DNA of 64,000 nt from JABDBE01 sp049585795 (GCA_049585795.1 JBAVAQ010000021.1:62001-126000), one strand, 5' to 3'. Shown: positions 35,434-44,923, counted from the first letter of the stretch. The notes: generated by a model not told the origin, from the letters alone. Numbers and translations are program-made.

Positions 35434-35450
35434 TGCAATCAACGTGCCAA
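35434..35450 (-). promoter_or_regulatory. Sigma-54 (-24/-12) promoter upstream of clpC
   Basis: Read on the minus strand the bases are TTGGCACG-TTGA-TTGCA, an exact match to the consensus YTGGCACGN4TTGCW. The GG and GC dinucleotides have the obligatory spacing. Transcription would begin near 35423 and run into clpC with a leader of roughly 75-80 nt. Confidence 0.65.
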
Positions 35451-35634
35451 CCGCTACATTCTTTATATCGCAGGTTTGGCGCGCGCCTATCAGTTACCAA
35501 AGACACCTTACTTGGCGTTTCTCCGCAAGTGCTTGCAACTTCCTGTAAGTTGCCCGACCGGCGGGACTTTTTGGTTACCTTCCTCACGTATCATTCCGCC
35601 ACGTCGCGCGAAAAAAGTCAATCGCCGTGACGTG

Positions 35635-36345
35635 CTATACCGGTAGCGTTTCCGGTGCCACCTCCTCGATCCTGCCCTGCTGTAACCGCAAAACGCGCTG
35701 GCAGCGGCGCGCAAACGCGAAGTTGTGGGTGGCGATGAGGGAAGTCAACTGATAGTCACGATGCAGCCTGGCAATCAGTTCGAAAACTGAATCCGCCGTA
35801 CGGCTATCGAGGTCTCCTGTCGGCTCATCCGCGAGCAAAAGCTTGGGCTGCGTAATCAGAGCTCGAGCCAGAGCTACCCGCTGTTGTTCGCCACCGGAAA
35901 GCTCCCCTGAGCGATGGTGCGAGCGCTGCTCCAACCCAACCTCGCGGAGCCACCGCGAAGCTTCTACTTGTGCCACTTGACGGTTATCCCCGCGAAGGAG
36001 AAGCGGCATGGCCACATTCTCCAACGCCGTGAACTCCGGCAGCAGGTAGTGGAACTGCCACACAAAGCCAACTTCGCGGTTGCGGAATTCGGCCGCAGCG
36101 TTCTCAGAAAGCGAACTCAAATGCAAGTTGGCGAAGTATACGTCACCTGCAGAAGCTCGATCAAGAGCGCCGACGATATGCAACAAGGTACTTTTCCCGG
36201 CGCCCGATTCGCCGACAATAGCCAGCATCTCGCCCTTCGCCGCTTGAAACGACAAATTGTCAAAGAGCACTAAATCCGACTTGCCGGATCGGAAGACTTT
36301 CTTGAGCCCCTCGATCCTTAATACAGCCTCGCCAATTAGATGCAC
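35635..36345 (-). CDS. lolD: LolD-type ABC transporter ATPase
   Basis: 236 aa from GTG 36345, preferred because AGGAG lies 8 nt upstream and ILRIEGL-type sequence soon follows. Walker A is GESGAGKST, the signature is LSGGEQQRVALARAL, Walker B is LLLADEPTGDLD, and the H-loop is ATHNFAFA. With the LolC/E permease encoded just upstream on the same strand, it should power release of outer-membrane lipoproteins from the inner membrane. The MacB-type alternative is less likely given the LolC/E partner. It is 256 bp downstream of that partner. Confidence 0.88.
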   Translation of the reverse strand: MHLIGEAVLRIEGLKKVFRSGKSDLVLFDNLSFQAAKGEMLAIVGESGAGKSTLLHIVGALDRASAGDVYFANLHLSSLSENAAAEFRNREVGFVWQFHYLLPEFTALENVAMPLLLRGDNRQVAQVEASRWLREVGLEQRSHHRSGELSGGEQQRVALARALITQPKLLLADEPTGDLDSRTADSVFELIARLHRDYQLTSLIATHNFAFARRCQRVLRLQQGRIEEVAPETLPV

Positions 36346-36510
36346 CCGGAGCGCTCCTCGTCTCACCAATCCCCGTTACGAGCTCGAAGTTCTACTCGAT
36401 CCACCCGAGGCAGGCCGCCAATTCCATTAAAACACGGCTGCAGGGGAAACGTTCCCGCTCACTTTAGGAGCATTGCCCCAAACTGTACTTCAGAAATCAT
36501 AGGGGTGAAT

Positions 36511-36524
36511 GTGACCTCGGTCAC
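36511..36524. promoter_or_regulatory. Palindrome GTGACC-TC-GGTCAC upstream of lolD
   Basis: A perfect 6-bp inverted repeat with a 2-nt centre in the 256-bp gap between the permease and lolD. The size suits a dimeric repressor site, but no binding protein can be named. Confidence 0.3.
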
Positions 36525-36601
36525 TGGTGTGCGTACCCAGAGAGCGGCAGCCAAAGTCACCTACCGGGTTTAGCTTTCGACGCCCACGTCATTCAAACCG
36601 T

Positions 36602-37921
36602 TCACTCGTAGCGGAGGGCCTCGGCGGGCAGGATTCGAGCTGCCGACCAGGACGGATAGACCGTTGCGATCAGAGAGATGCCGATGGCCACCACCGCCAC
36701 CAGCACTCCGTCCATTGGCCGTGGCGCGAAGGGCACGTAATTGATGGAGTAGACCTCGGGCGCGAGCGATAGCAGATGGTAGTGTTCGCCGGCAAAGGAC
36801 AGCGTGTACCCGAGAACCATGCCGATCGCGGTTCCCACCACCCCAATCAGCACCCCTTGGGCAATGAAGATGCGGCGGACTTGCGATTTGCGCGTGCCCA
36901 TCGAAATGAGTACGGCGATGTCGCGGGTCTTCTCCATGACCATCATCGTGAGCGAGATCAGAATATTGAGGGCAGCCACGAAGACGATCAAGCCGATGGT
37001 CATAAATGTGACAAGGCGCTCGAGGCGCAGCGCACGAAACAGCGGCTTGTTCTGCTCCATCCAGTTGGTGGTCATGAAACCTTTGCCGGCAGCCTGTTCG
37101 ATTTGCTTCGAGATCTGATCGGCTTTGTAGATATCGTCCACTTTGAATTCGATCACGGAAACCAGATCGCCGAGGCCGAATAGCCGCTGCGCATCGCTGA
37201 GGCGGGTGAGCGCCCACGAACTGTCGTAGTCATAGAAACCGGAGTTGAAGATTCCGACCACGCGGAAGCGATCATACTTGGGGACCATGCCGAACGGAGT
37301 GAGTTCGCCTTGCGGGCTGGTCACGAGTACGATCGAGCCGACGGTGGCAGCCAACTCGTCGGCCATGTCTTTGCCGAGAATGATGGGAGGCATGGCGGCG
37401 ATGCGTTCCTCCACGGCGCGCATCGACGTGGGCGATTGCAACCGTCCATTCTCTGGCCACCCCGTCGACTGACCCCCAGCGTATCCTGCAGGGGATTCGT
37501 CCAACTGGTGACCGGACCCGACCTTAACGGTATCCAGAAGGTCGCCGACCTTTCTTTCATAAACACCCATGATGCCCTTGAGGACAGCGCCTCGAGCCCG
37601 TGGTCCACGAGAGATCAGCACCTGTTCATAGATTGCCGGAGCGGCGGCAACGACGTGCGGCTCTTTCGCCAGCCGATCCATCAGCGGACGCCAATCCTTG
37701 ATTCCGTCGCTCTGAACCCGCAGCAGGTTAACGTGGGACGTCGAGCCGAGCAAGCGGTCCTGCAGATCCTGGCGAAATCCATTGTTAATAGCGAGCGCAA
37801 TGATGAGCGAGGCCACGCCCGCGGCAACCCCGGCGATGGAAATCCCCGTGATCACCCCGATGACAGCTTGGCGCCGTTTGGCGCGCAGGTAACGCGAAGC
37901 AACGAAGAGTTCGAAGCGCAT
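36602..37921 (-). CDS. LolC/LolE-family lipoprotein-releasing permease
   Basis: 439 aa. FtsX-like fold: one N-terminal helix (VIGVITGISIAGVAAGVASLI), a large periplasmic MacB-PCD-like domain (about 45-295), and three C-terminal helices. Typical motifs are FVASRYLRAKRR at the N terminus, MVMEKTRDIAVLISMGTRKS and the closing YPSWSAARILPAEALRYE. Only one permease gene is present, so it probably works as a homodimer with LolD (as LolF does) or pairs with a distant paralogue. A Gly/Ser-rich insertion around residues 140-165 is not typical. Confidence 0.9.
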   Translation of the reverse strand: MRFELFVASRYLRAKRRQAVIGVITGISIAGVAAGVASLIIALAINNGFRQDLQDRLLGSTSHVNLLRVQSDGIKDWRPLMDRLAKEPHVVAAAPAIYEQVLISRGPRARGAVLKGIMGVYERKVGDLLDTVKVGSGHQLDESPAGYAGGQSTGWPENGRLQSPTSMRAVEERIAAMPPIILGKDMADELAATVGSIVLVTSPQGELTPFGMVPKYDRFRVVGIFNSGFYDYDSSWALTRLSDAQRLFGLGDLVSVIEFKVDDIYKADQISKQIEQAAGKGFMTTNWMEQNKPLFRALRLERLVTFMTIGLIVFVAALNILISLTMMVMEKTRDIAVLISMGTRKSQVRRIFIAQGVLIGVVGTAIGMVLGYTLSFAGEHYHLLSLAPEVYSINYVPFAPRPMDGVLVAVVAIGISLIATVYPSWSAARILPAEALRYE

Positions 37922-37969
37922 AGAAGCTATCAGCTGTCAGCCATCAGCTTTCAGCCTGATTGGATTATA
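37922..37969 (-). promoter_or_regulatory. -10 hexamer and tandem repeat before the LolC/E gene
   Basis: Minus-strand TATAAT (37969 to 37964) lies 42 nt before the ATG, with no good -35. Between them are tandem TCAG-type units (CAGCTGTCAGCCATCAGCTTTCAG), related to those near 49690 and 62045. Confidence 0.4.
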
Positions 37970-38093
37970 GCGAGAGACGGCACGGACATTGGGATTTCCA
38001 TGAATTCACCGTACGGGTCGAGCTGCGCTCGATTGGACAGCTGGGGGCGGCTGTCCCCACGCAGTTGTGGGTTTATGGCAGAGTAGAGTGGCG

Positions 38094-39350
38094 ATGGCCA
38101 TAACCGAAAATCCCAAGCTCGAGGGGTGGACTGCGTTTGCCTATCGCGATTTCACCGTTTATGAATTTGCCCTGTTTCTCATCGAGTCTGCCCTGGAGAT
38201 GTTGTCGGTGGCTGTGGGATGGCAAGTTTACGAGATCACCAAGCGGCCTTTGGATCTGGGACTGGTCGGACTGGCCCAGTTTCTGCCAGGATTTTTCTTG
38301 TTTCTGGCTTCCGGACATGCGGCGGACCGCTTCGATCGGCGCAGATTGCTAATGGTTTGCTACGGAGGATTCGCCGTCTGCGCGGCTCTGCTGTTCGCCA
38401 TCGCGTGGCGCGGATCGCACTCTGCCCATGCAAGCATCTACGCGATTTATGCGGTGCTGGTGCTGCTGGGTACGGTGCGCTCCTTCGCCGGTCCGGCAAA
38501 TCGGGTGTTGCTGCCGCAGTTGGTCCCCGAGGAATATTTTCCCAATGCAGTCGCCTGGAACGCGAGTGTTTTTCAAGGTGCAACCATTCTGGGGCCGATG
38601 GCGGGCGGACTGATTTACACATTCGCTCACGGTCCTTCGGCGGTTTATCTGACGGCGACGCTGATGGCGGTGGCAGCGCTTCTATCTACACTGTGGATGA
38701 AATTGCGAACAAAGGCGCTGCCGCACGAAGCGGCAAATTTGAACACCGTGCTGGCGGGATTCCGTTACGTCTGGCGAAAAAAACTGCTCTTGGGCTTGAT
38801 CTCGCTGGACATGTTTGCGGTCTTACTCGGAGGCGCGGTCGCGCTGTTGCCCGTCTATGCACGCGAAATCCTCAGGACCGGACCGTGGGGCCTTGGGCTG
38901 TTGCGCAGCGCGCCTGGCGTAGGCGCGGTCGCTATGGCGATCCTTCTGGCACATCGGCCGTTGCGCCGTCGGGCCGGACCGACCATGCTGTGGTGCGTGG
39001 CTGGATTTGGAGCGTGCACCATCGTTTTCGGATTATCGAGAAGCCTGGTGCTTTCGCTGATTGCGCTGGTGTTAATCGGCGCGACTGACATGGTCAGCAT
39101 CGTCATTCGTGGCACTCTGATTCAGTTGGGCACGCCGGACGAAATGCGCGGGCGGGTTAACGCCGTGGATATGCTTTTTATCGGGGTTTCCAACGAGCTG
39201 GGACAATTTGAGTCGGGTCTGACGGCGCAGTGGTTCGGAACGATTCCCGCCGTGGTGCTGGGCGGCATCGGAACTCTGGTGGTGATCGCGATATGGGCGT
39301 GGCGGTTTCCCGAGTTGCGGAATGCCGACCGGCTCACCGATGGTAATTAA
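38094..39350 (+). CDS. MFS transporter (EntS/MFS_3-like exporter)
   Basis: 418 aa from ATG 38094. Twelve hydrophobic helices are visible. The loop 2-3 MFS motif is GHAADRFDRRRLL (about residues 73-85), and the pattern, including RVLLPQLVPEEYFPNAVAWN, is that of the MFS_3 branch containing the enterobactin exporter EntS. It is probably a drug or small-molecule exporter; no biosynthetic genes are adjacent. TAGAGT 4 nt before the ATG and no Shine-Dalgarno sequence suggest a leaderless mRNA. A short dispersed repeat (GGCTGTCCCCACGC) lies at 38049-38062. Confidence 0.88.
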   Translation: MAITENPKLEGWTAFAYRDFTVYEFALFLIESALEMLSVAVGWQVYEITKRPLDLGLVGLAQFLPGFFLFLASGHAADRFDRRRLLMVCYGGFAVCAALLFAIAWRGSHSAHASIYAIYAVLVLLGTVRSFAGPANRVLLPQLVPEEYFPNAVAWNASVFQGATILGPMAGGLIYTFAHGPSAVYLTATLMAVAALLSTLWMKLRTKALPHEAANLNTVLAGFRYVWRKKLLLGLISLDMFAVLLGGAVALLPVYAREILRTGPWGLGLLRSAPGVGAVAMAILLAHRPLRRRAGPTMLWCVAGFGACTIVFGLSRSLVLSLIALVLIGATDMVSIVIRGTLIQLGTPDEMRGRVNAVDMLFIGVSNELGQFESGLTAQWFGTIPAVVLGGIGTLVVIAIWAWRFPELRNADRLTDGN

Positions 39351-39371
39351 ACCGTCGCGTAGTACAACGGG

Positions 39372-41654
39372 CTACTTTCCGCGAATGACCGTCTTCGTGG
39401 AATTCATATTGTCGTAGCGGTCGTAGACGCGAACCACAACTACGTGCTCAAGCTGCCCTGCATTCGCATTTTTTGCCGACCCAGTCGCTGGGTTGACAAC
39501 GGGCAACGGGACCTGAAAATCATAGCTCTCCGTTTTCGAATCTGATAATTGCCCGACCGGCTCGACGAACTGCCAATCGCCGGCATCGACGGAATATTCG
39601 GCACGCTTGATATTTGAAAAACTATCCATGGCTTGGAAAGTTACATGGATCTTCTCACCCTCCACAGAGGCCGCGAGATTCTCGATCTGCGGGGGAGTGG
39701 TATCTACTTCGAATCGCGCGCTCTCCTTTTCCGCAATCAGGGCTTGGCCCGGAGAATGCGAGGGCGCATCGGAAGCCACGACCTTGATGGTGTAGCCGCC
39801 GTCGGGTAGAAGCGAAGCATCGAAGGAGTAGAACTTGTCCGTCAAATTGTCTTTGAGGAGGATCCATCGAGTGCCGCCGTCGGCTCGGTAGTAGACGGAA
39901 TAAATCATCTGGTCGTCGTTGTCATCGTGAACGCTCCACTTTACGCCGATGGAATCGCGATCGTGCGTGGTTGGGGGCGGCGTGTCGAAATGCGTTTGTT
40001 GGGCGTTGCCGCCACCCACATCTCCGCCAGCAGGCTTGGGCAGAGATTGGTAGCGCACTCCAACTTGAACCGTAACCTCGTCAAAATCAGGGGCCACGTT
40101 TTTCGGCAGGTAGTTGAGCGCGACGTTCTCGACGCGTGGAGCGGGATCGCCCGAGCGCAATACGGCTTTCCACTGAATGAAGCGAGCCGGAGGAACGCTG
40201 ACCGCGCTGTCTTTCCGCAAATCGATTTTTTCCCAAGGGCTCCAGTTACGATCAGGATTGTCCACATTGCCGCTGCGGGCAAAGAGCTCGACATTGCCGG
40301 CGCCTCGGAATTCGGCCCGTCCCCAGCGCGAGAAGATGTGAGCGTCAAAAACATCGCTCTCGTAGGTGCCCTCGGATTCGGGGGTCGCACTCAGCAGAAA
40401 TACTTTTCCTAGATTGCTGGTCGACGCGTACAGGCCACCTTTAGGCGCGTTAGCGAAGGCGGTTACCTGGGTTGCGCTGGCCTTGAGCAGGTCGGTGAAG
40501 TCGTCTTCACCCCTGATGGCGAAGACATGTCCGCGGTTTCCCGTGCCCGCGAGCAGGCGGCCGTGCTGGTCAAAGGCAAGCGCATACACGATGTCTTCGC
40601 GGGAACTCCACAGCCGGCTGGGAGAGCCGTCGGGAGCGATGCGATAGATCTCTGAGCCGCCCGCGGCTCCCGCGCCGGGGATCGCAAAACTGATCGACGA
40701 TGGTGGCGTGCCGGCGGGCGCGTTGGTAATGACGATACCGGTCTGCGATCCGCCGGCAGCCGCAGAGGAAGAGGGCGGAACGGAAATAACCGGGGAAGAG
40801 AAACTTGGCGCACTCGTCCCGCTATGTTTTTCTCCCACGCCGGCGGCGTAAATGTTCCCTGCCTTGTCGATGGCCAAAGCCGTGATTTCTTTTTTCGGCG
40901 CACTGTAGAGCACAAAGCCTTCTCCGCTGGGCGAAATTCGGTAGACCAGACCACTACCATCTGAACCGGCGATAAGATTGCCTTTGCTATCGAGCGCCAT
41001 CACCCGGATGTGGGCTTCGTCGCTCTTAAAGAAAACCGAGTGTTCACCCTTCGGAGTCACCCGGAAAATTTCTCCATGATCCCCGGTGGCTACGTAGAGG
41101 TTGCCAGCATCGTCGAGAATGAGATCCCATATGTATTTCGTGCCAGGCTCGAAATAAACGGACGAACTCCAAAGGGAGTCAGGGGCCGACTTGTCCGTCG
41201 ATTTCTTATCGCCCGAACCTTTGTTTGCTGAAGTCGCATGATTTTCGATTTTGTAAACCTTGCCATCGGGATTGGTGGCCGCATAGATGACACCGCTGCT
41301 TCCCACGGCCAGGGCCTGCACCTGAAGTTCCTGGGGCTCGAAAATCACCGTAGACTTGCCATCCGGGGTAATTCGATACACCCGCGCGGGGGAGCCTGCG
41401 GCGGCGTAGAGATTGCCCTCGCGATCGGCTGCGATCGCCCAGATATATGTCGATGGCGTGGTTGAGAGCGCCGTGAAAGCCGGCGCCAGTTCGAGCCCGC
41501 CAGTACTCCGTATGGCCACGCCTTTCGCCGTGCCCTTAATCAGGTCGTCGAATTTCGATTGTTCCCAGGTGCGCGTGCCTTCGGCGAGGAGGAAAGAAAA
41601 TAAAATAAGAACTGGAAAAATAGCTAATAACCAACGCAAACGGATCAAGTTCAT
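39372..41654 (-). CDS. Large secreted beta-propeller protein
   Basis: 760 aa with a signal peptide (WLLAIFPVLILFSFLLAEG). The first 420 residues contain about six to seven SMP-30/NHL-like propeller blades recognisable by IAADREGNLYAAA, LILDDAGNLYVATG, MALDSKGNLIAGSD, LAIDKAGNIYAAG and LAFDQHGRLLAGTG. A Ser/Gly/Pro-rich loop interrupts one blade. The C-terminal 300 residues look like beta-sandwich modules (FEVDTTPPQIENLAASVEG is fibronectin- or Ig-like). It is probably periplasmic or surface-located. No enzyme motif is visible. It is transcribed alone, convergent with the MFS gene. Confidence 0.75.
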   Translation of the reverse strand: MNLIRLRWLLAIFPVLILFSFLLAEGTRTWEQSKFDDLIKGTAKGVAIRSTGGLELAPAFTALSTTPSTYIWAIAADREGNLYAAAGSPARVYRITPDGKSTVIFEPQELQVQALAVGSSGVIYAATNPDGKVYKIENHATSANKGSGDKKSTDKSAPDSLWSSSVYFEPGTKYIWDLILDDAGNLYVATGDHGEIFRVTPKGEHSVFFKSDEAHIRVMALDSKGNLIAGSDGSGLVYRISPSGEGFVLYSAPKKEITALAIDKAGNIYAAGVGEKHSGTSAPSFSSPVISVPPSSSAAAGGSQTGIVITNAPAGTPPSSISFAIPGAGAAGGSEIYRIAPDGSPSRLWSSREDIVYALAFDQHGRLLAGTGNRGHVFAIRGEDDFTDLLKASATQVTAFANAPKGGLYASTSNLGKVFLLSATPESEGTYESDVFDAHIFSRWGRAEFRGAGNVELFARSGNVDNPDRNWSPWEKIDLRKDSAVSVPPARFIQWKAVLRSGDPAPRVENVALNYLPKNVAPDFDEVTVQVGVRYQSLPKPAGGDVGGGNAQQTHFDTPPPTTHDRDSIGVKWSVHDDNDDQMIYSVYYRADGGTRWILLKDNLTDKFYSFDASLLPDGGYTIKVVASDAPSHSPGQALIAEKESARFEVDTTPPQIENLAASVEGEKIHVTFQAMDSFSNIKRAEYSVDAGDWQFVEPVGQLSDSKTESYDFQVPLPVVNPATGSAKNANAGQLEHVVVVRVYDRYDNMNSTKTVIRGK

Positions 41655-41733
41655 ACCTCAATACCCAGTTTTGGGAGGAGAGTTCAGGGTACCACGTCGT
41701 AGATTGGGGGGTGTGAGCGGGGCGTTGTCCTCA

Positions 41734-41753
41734 AGCGGACAGGAGTGTCCGCT
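41734..41753. repeat. Hairpin AGCGGACA-GGAG-TGTCCGCT
   Basis: A perfect 8-bp stem with a 4-nt loop in the 139-bp gap between the propeller gene and the STAS gene. It may be a terminator-like structure for the minus-strand transcript or a dispersed palindromic element; no T-run follows. Confidence 0.55.
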
Positions 41754-41793
41754 CTACACGAGCGCAAGCGAATGTGTTTGGCGATCGCCGTAG

Positions 41794-42156
41794 CTACGGT
41801 TCACTCAACCATTTCCGAGCCTCAGCGGCGTCAGCGCGATCGAAGTACCGGGTCTTGGCTTTCGTGAAGGGCCTGAAAAACGTCGCCATGCCGTGCTGCC
41901 ACTTCTTATCACCGACCATCGCAAGTCGTTCAATGTCGGCGAAGTGTTTTATGTCAAACTTGACGTCTTCCCACACCGCGCTACCTTCCCAGCCATGGAA
42001 ATCGCTCATGTCGAAGAACACCCGCAATTTTCCATGCTGCCGGAGAAGACGCTCGAACTCCGGCACAAACTGGTTGTAATCCGCCTTTACCAGTTTTCCG
42101 CTGATGTGAAGCAGCAACACGTTGCCGCCGTTTTCTTCATTGATTTGTATGGGCAT
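41794..42156 (-). CDS. SpoIIAA-like (STAS-fold) protein
   Basis: 120 aa with AAGGAGG 7 nt upstream. It matches the SpoIIAA-like family: LLLHISGKLVKADYNQFVP, RVFFDMSDFHGWEGSA, IKHFADIERLAMVGDKKW and a final KTRYFDRADAAEARKWL. These lipid- or nucleotide-binding STAS relatives are not anti-sigma factors as such. It starts 26 bp after the ClC gene on the same strand, so it probably shares a transcript and may modulate that channel, which is inference. Confidence 0.85.
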   Translation of the reverse strand: MPIQINEENGGNVLLLHISGKLVKADYNQFVPEFERLLRQHGKLRVFFDMSDFHGWEGSAVWEDVKFDIKHFADIERLAMVGDKKWQHGMATFFRPFTKAKTRYFDRADAAEARKWLSEP

Positions 42157-42182
42157 GTTGGGCCTCCTTTTTTCGATCCCGG

Positions 42183-43925
42183 TCAGTTTGTTTTGGTGTT
42201 TGCGCCCGCTGATTCGCCTTCAGCCACTGGCTGACGACTCTCCTTCGGTGGCGCCACAGGAACCAGATGCTCGGCGATGCGGCGGCGAGCTTTGTCCGAA
42301 CCAATGATGAGGAGGCGGTCATTTGCTTGCAGCACCGTGTCGCGTTTCGGCAGGACCACGTCGCCACCTCGCAAAATAGCGACGATCTCCAGATCGCCTC
42401 CGCCCGCCTCCTGATAACCGGATTGGACGGTTTTTCCAATGAGGGCGCTCTCGGGCCGCAGCATTCCTACGTGCAATTGCCTCCGGCCTGGCATCTGTAT
42501 GGGTATTCCTGAATCGAGAAGGGCCACTAGGTCGAGATGGCCGATCTTCACAGCGCGTGGAATCTGGCGTGTGCCAAGAAGTCTCAGCGCTAATTCAACG
42601 TTCTCGACATACCGAGAGGGGGACTGATCGCGTCCCGGGACCTGCGCCTCATACAGACTGTTGTACCTCAGGTGGGCGGAAAGCTGCGTCTGGACAACGT
42701 CGCTGAGCAGGACGGCAAAAGCAGCAGGCGCGAGCAACTGATAGCCGCCCGTCATCTCGGTAACCATGATCAGCGATGCGATCGGTACGCGGGCCGCGGC
42801 GCCGAATGTGGCCGCCATTCCCACTACCACAAACATCGCTGCGGGCAAGTGGAACACCGAGGCAAGAAATCCTCCCATCATGGCTCCCACAAAAAGTGTG
42901 GGCGCAAACACCCCTCCGGATCCGCCCGAAGAAACGGTTAAAGCAAACGCTACAATCTTTAAGAAAATAAGAATGAACAGCAGCTTCACAACTATCTTGC
43001 CATCGATGGCTTCCTGAATCCAACCGTAGCCGCCACCGAGAATTTGGGGGAATTTCAGCGCAATCAAACCGACTCCCAAGCCACCGATGGCCGGGTTAAG
43101 AGCTCGCGGCAGCGGAAGGGCTCGAAAGGCATCGCGCAGCCGATAAAAGACAACCGGCAAAAGCGTCGCGAGGAGTCCGCCCCCGATGCCGAGCACACCA
43201 AACCAAACATAATCCAGAGCGTGGAGGTTGTTCCCGGTCGTCGGAAAATAGAACAGAGGCTGCCAGCCTACGAATAACCCATTCACGGCATAAGCTACGA
43301 TCGAGGCGAGCATAGTATAAAGCAGAGCTTCGGCTTCAAATTCCATGTTGCCGTAGAGCACTTCGATGGCGAAGAAAGCGGCCCCGATGGGGGAACGGAA
43401 AATTGCGGAGAGTCCGGCCGCCATGCCCGCCAGAACCAGTATTTGCCGCTGCTCGTCGGAACGATGCGTGAGCGAGGCATAAATTGAGCCGACGCCCGCG
43501 CCGATCAATGCGGTAGGTCCTTCACGACCCGCAGACCCTCCCGATCCGATCGTGATCGCCGACGCCACCAGTTTCAGGGGGGCGACCCGCGCACGAATGA
43601 AACCGCCGGCACGATGGAAGGCCTTGACCACCGTGTCGGTCCCGTGGCCCTCCGCCTCCGGTGCGAAATTGTAGACCAGAAGCCCAGAGAGCAATCCCCC
43701 CAAAGTCGTCGCCACCGGGACCAGCCACAAGCCGTGCGGTCCGATGACTTGCAGAACAACGCCGCCGTGTTCAGGCAGTGCAGGAGGGTGATAGCCCGCC
43801 AGCCATATCAAGAAGAAATGGGTGCAAATTCGCAGTGCCCAGGTAAATAGCTGTGCGGCAAGCGCGCCCACGACGCCAAGAATTACGGCCTCGCCCAGCA
43901 GCCGTGGTTCGTTCTCTCTTATCAC
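42183..43925 (-). CDS. ClC-family chloride channel/transporter with RCK_C domain
   Basis: 580 aa from GTG 43925 with GGAG 6-8 nt upstream. The ClC core spans about residues 10-440. The gating-glutamate motif is AGREGP, the GGSGGVFAP segment is intact, and the late pore tyrosine appears as NSLYEA. The internal proton glutamate of E. coli ClcA (second E of IIEEM) is Val here (AIEVL), which argues for a channel or a non-proton-coupled mode. The C-terminal 100 residues form a TrkA-C/RCK_C-like domain (QLHVGMLRPESALIGKTV, RDTVLQANDRLLIIG) expected to bind a regulatory ligand. Confidence 0.9.
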   Translation of the reverse strand: MIRENEPRLLGEAVILGVVGALAAQLFTWALRICTHFFLIWLAGYHPPALPEHGGVVLQVIGPHGLWLVPVATTLGGLLSGLLVYNFAPEAEGHGTDTVVKAFHRAGGFIRARVAPLKLVASAITIGSGGSAGREGPTALIGAGVGSIYASLTHRSDEQRQILVLAGMAAGLSAIFRSPIGAAFFAIEVLYGNMEFEAEALLYTMLASIVAYAVNGLFVGWQPLFYFPTTGNNLHALDYVWFGVLGIGGGLLATLLPVVFYRLRDAFRALPLPRALNPAIGGLGVGLIALKFPQILGGGYGWIQEAIDGKIVVKLLFILIFLKIVAFALTVSSGGSGGVFAPTLFVGAMMGGFLASVFHLPAAMFVVVGMAATFGAAARVPIASLIMVTEMTGGYQLLAPAAFAVLLSDVVQTQLSAHLRYNSLYEAQVPGRDQSPSRYVENVELALRLLGTRQIPRAVKIGHLDLVALLDSGIPIQMPGRRQLHVGMLRPESALIGKTVQSGYQEAGGGDLEIVAILRGGDVVLPKRDTVLQANDRLLIIGSDKARRRIAEHLVPVAPPKESRQPVAEGESAGANTKTN

Positions 43926-44029
43926 CCGCCGCTCCGCAGCATGAAGAACCGACTATTCGCGCTCGGAAGCGACTCCGATGTTTCCGCTCGTATTTCGCCG
44001 GAGAGTAACATAAAGAGAGACGGGTAATC

Positions 44030-44923
44030 GTGAGTCCAGTCCTTTTCAAACGTATACTTTTTGCGACTGATTTTTCACCATCCTCTACAGCCGCGTTGCC
44101 TTACGCCGTGGCCGCCGCCCGTCACTTTGGCGCGAAGCTTTATCTGGCGTACGTCATTCCTACCGACGCCTATGACTTGATCCCGGCCGCCGAACGAGAT
44201 TCGGCCTTACAAAACATGCGACGACACGCTGAATTTCAGATGGCCGGGCTGCGGGCAACGTTGCTTCTTCGCGGACTCCGTCACGATGTGCTCATCGACC
44301 ACGGACATGTTTGGCCGATGATCTCGCTGATGGTGGAGAAGCGGGGAATCGACTTGATCGTCATCGGCACGCACGGCCGACGCGGTGTCGAAAAGTTGCT
44401 GCTAGGGTCGACAGCGGAGGAGATTCTTCGCTGTGCGCAGGTTCCAGTTTTGATGGTGGGGCCCGACAATTTGGTCCCGCCAGAAAAAGAGGCCAAGCCG
44501 CAACGCATTCTGTACGCGACCAATTTCTCCCCGGAGTCAGAGCTGGCGATGCATTGCGCTTGCTCTTTATCCCGGGAATACAACGCTACGCTGGTCTTCT
44601 TACACGTCGCCGAGAACGTCTGGCGCGAGCCGCTCTCAACCAGAATGCAGCCTGCCGACTTTTTTCAGCTGCGCTTCATGGAAAAGCACTGGGCGCTGGA
44701 CGCGGGGATCACCCCTGAGTACTATGTCGAGTTTGGCGCGCCCGCCGGATTCATCCTGGAGATCGCGCGGAGATTGCAGATCGAATTGATCGTCCTGGGC
44801 GTACGCGGCGTTCACTATCCGCGATTAGCCGCTCACTTGCCTGGACCAACAGCCTACGACGTGGTTTCTCATGCTGGTTGCCCTGTCTTGGTGGTGCGCG
44901 GTGAATCTCCCTTGCAGAAATAG
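44030..44923 (+). CDS. Tandem universal stress protein (UspA-like)
   Basis: 297 aa from GTG 44030. Two Usp domains: the first (about 5-145) has FATDFSPSS and the nucleotide motif GTHGRRGVEKLLLGSTAEEI, so it probably binds ATP. The second (about 160-292) starts LYATNFSPES but has a degenerate loop (GVRGVHYPRLAAHLPGPTA). Such asymmetric tandem Usps are common. It is divergent from the ClC gene with 104 bp between starts, so the two may be co-regulated under stress. Confidence 0.9.
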   Translation: MSPVLFKRILFATDFSPSSTAALPYAVAAARHFGAKLYLAYVIPTDAYDLIPAAERDSALQNMRRHAEFQMAGLRATLLLRGLRHDVLIDHGHVWPMISLMVEKRGIDLIVIGTHGRRGVEKLLLGSTAEEILRCAQVPVLMVGPDNLVPPEKEAKPQRILYATNFSPESELAMHCACSLSREYNATLVFLHVAENVWREPLSTRMQPADFFQLRFMEKHWALDAGITPEYYVEFGAPAGFILEIARRLQIELIVLGVRGVHYPRLAAHLPGPTAYDVVSHAGCPVLVVRGESPLQK

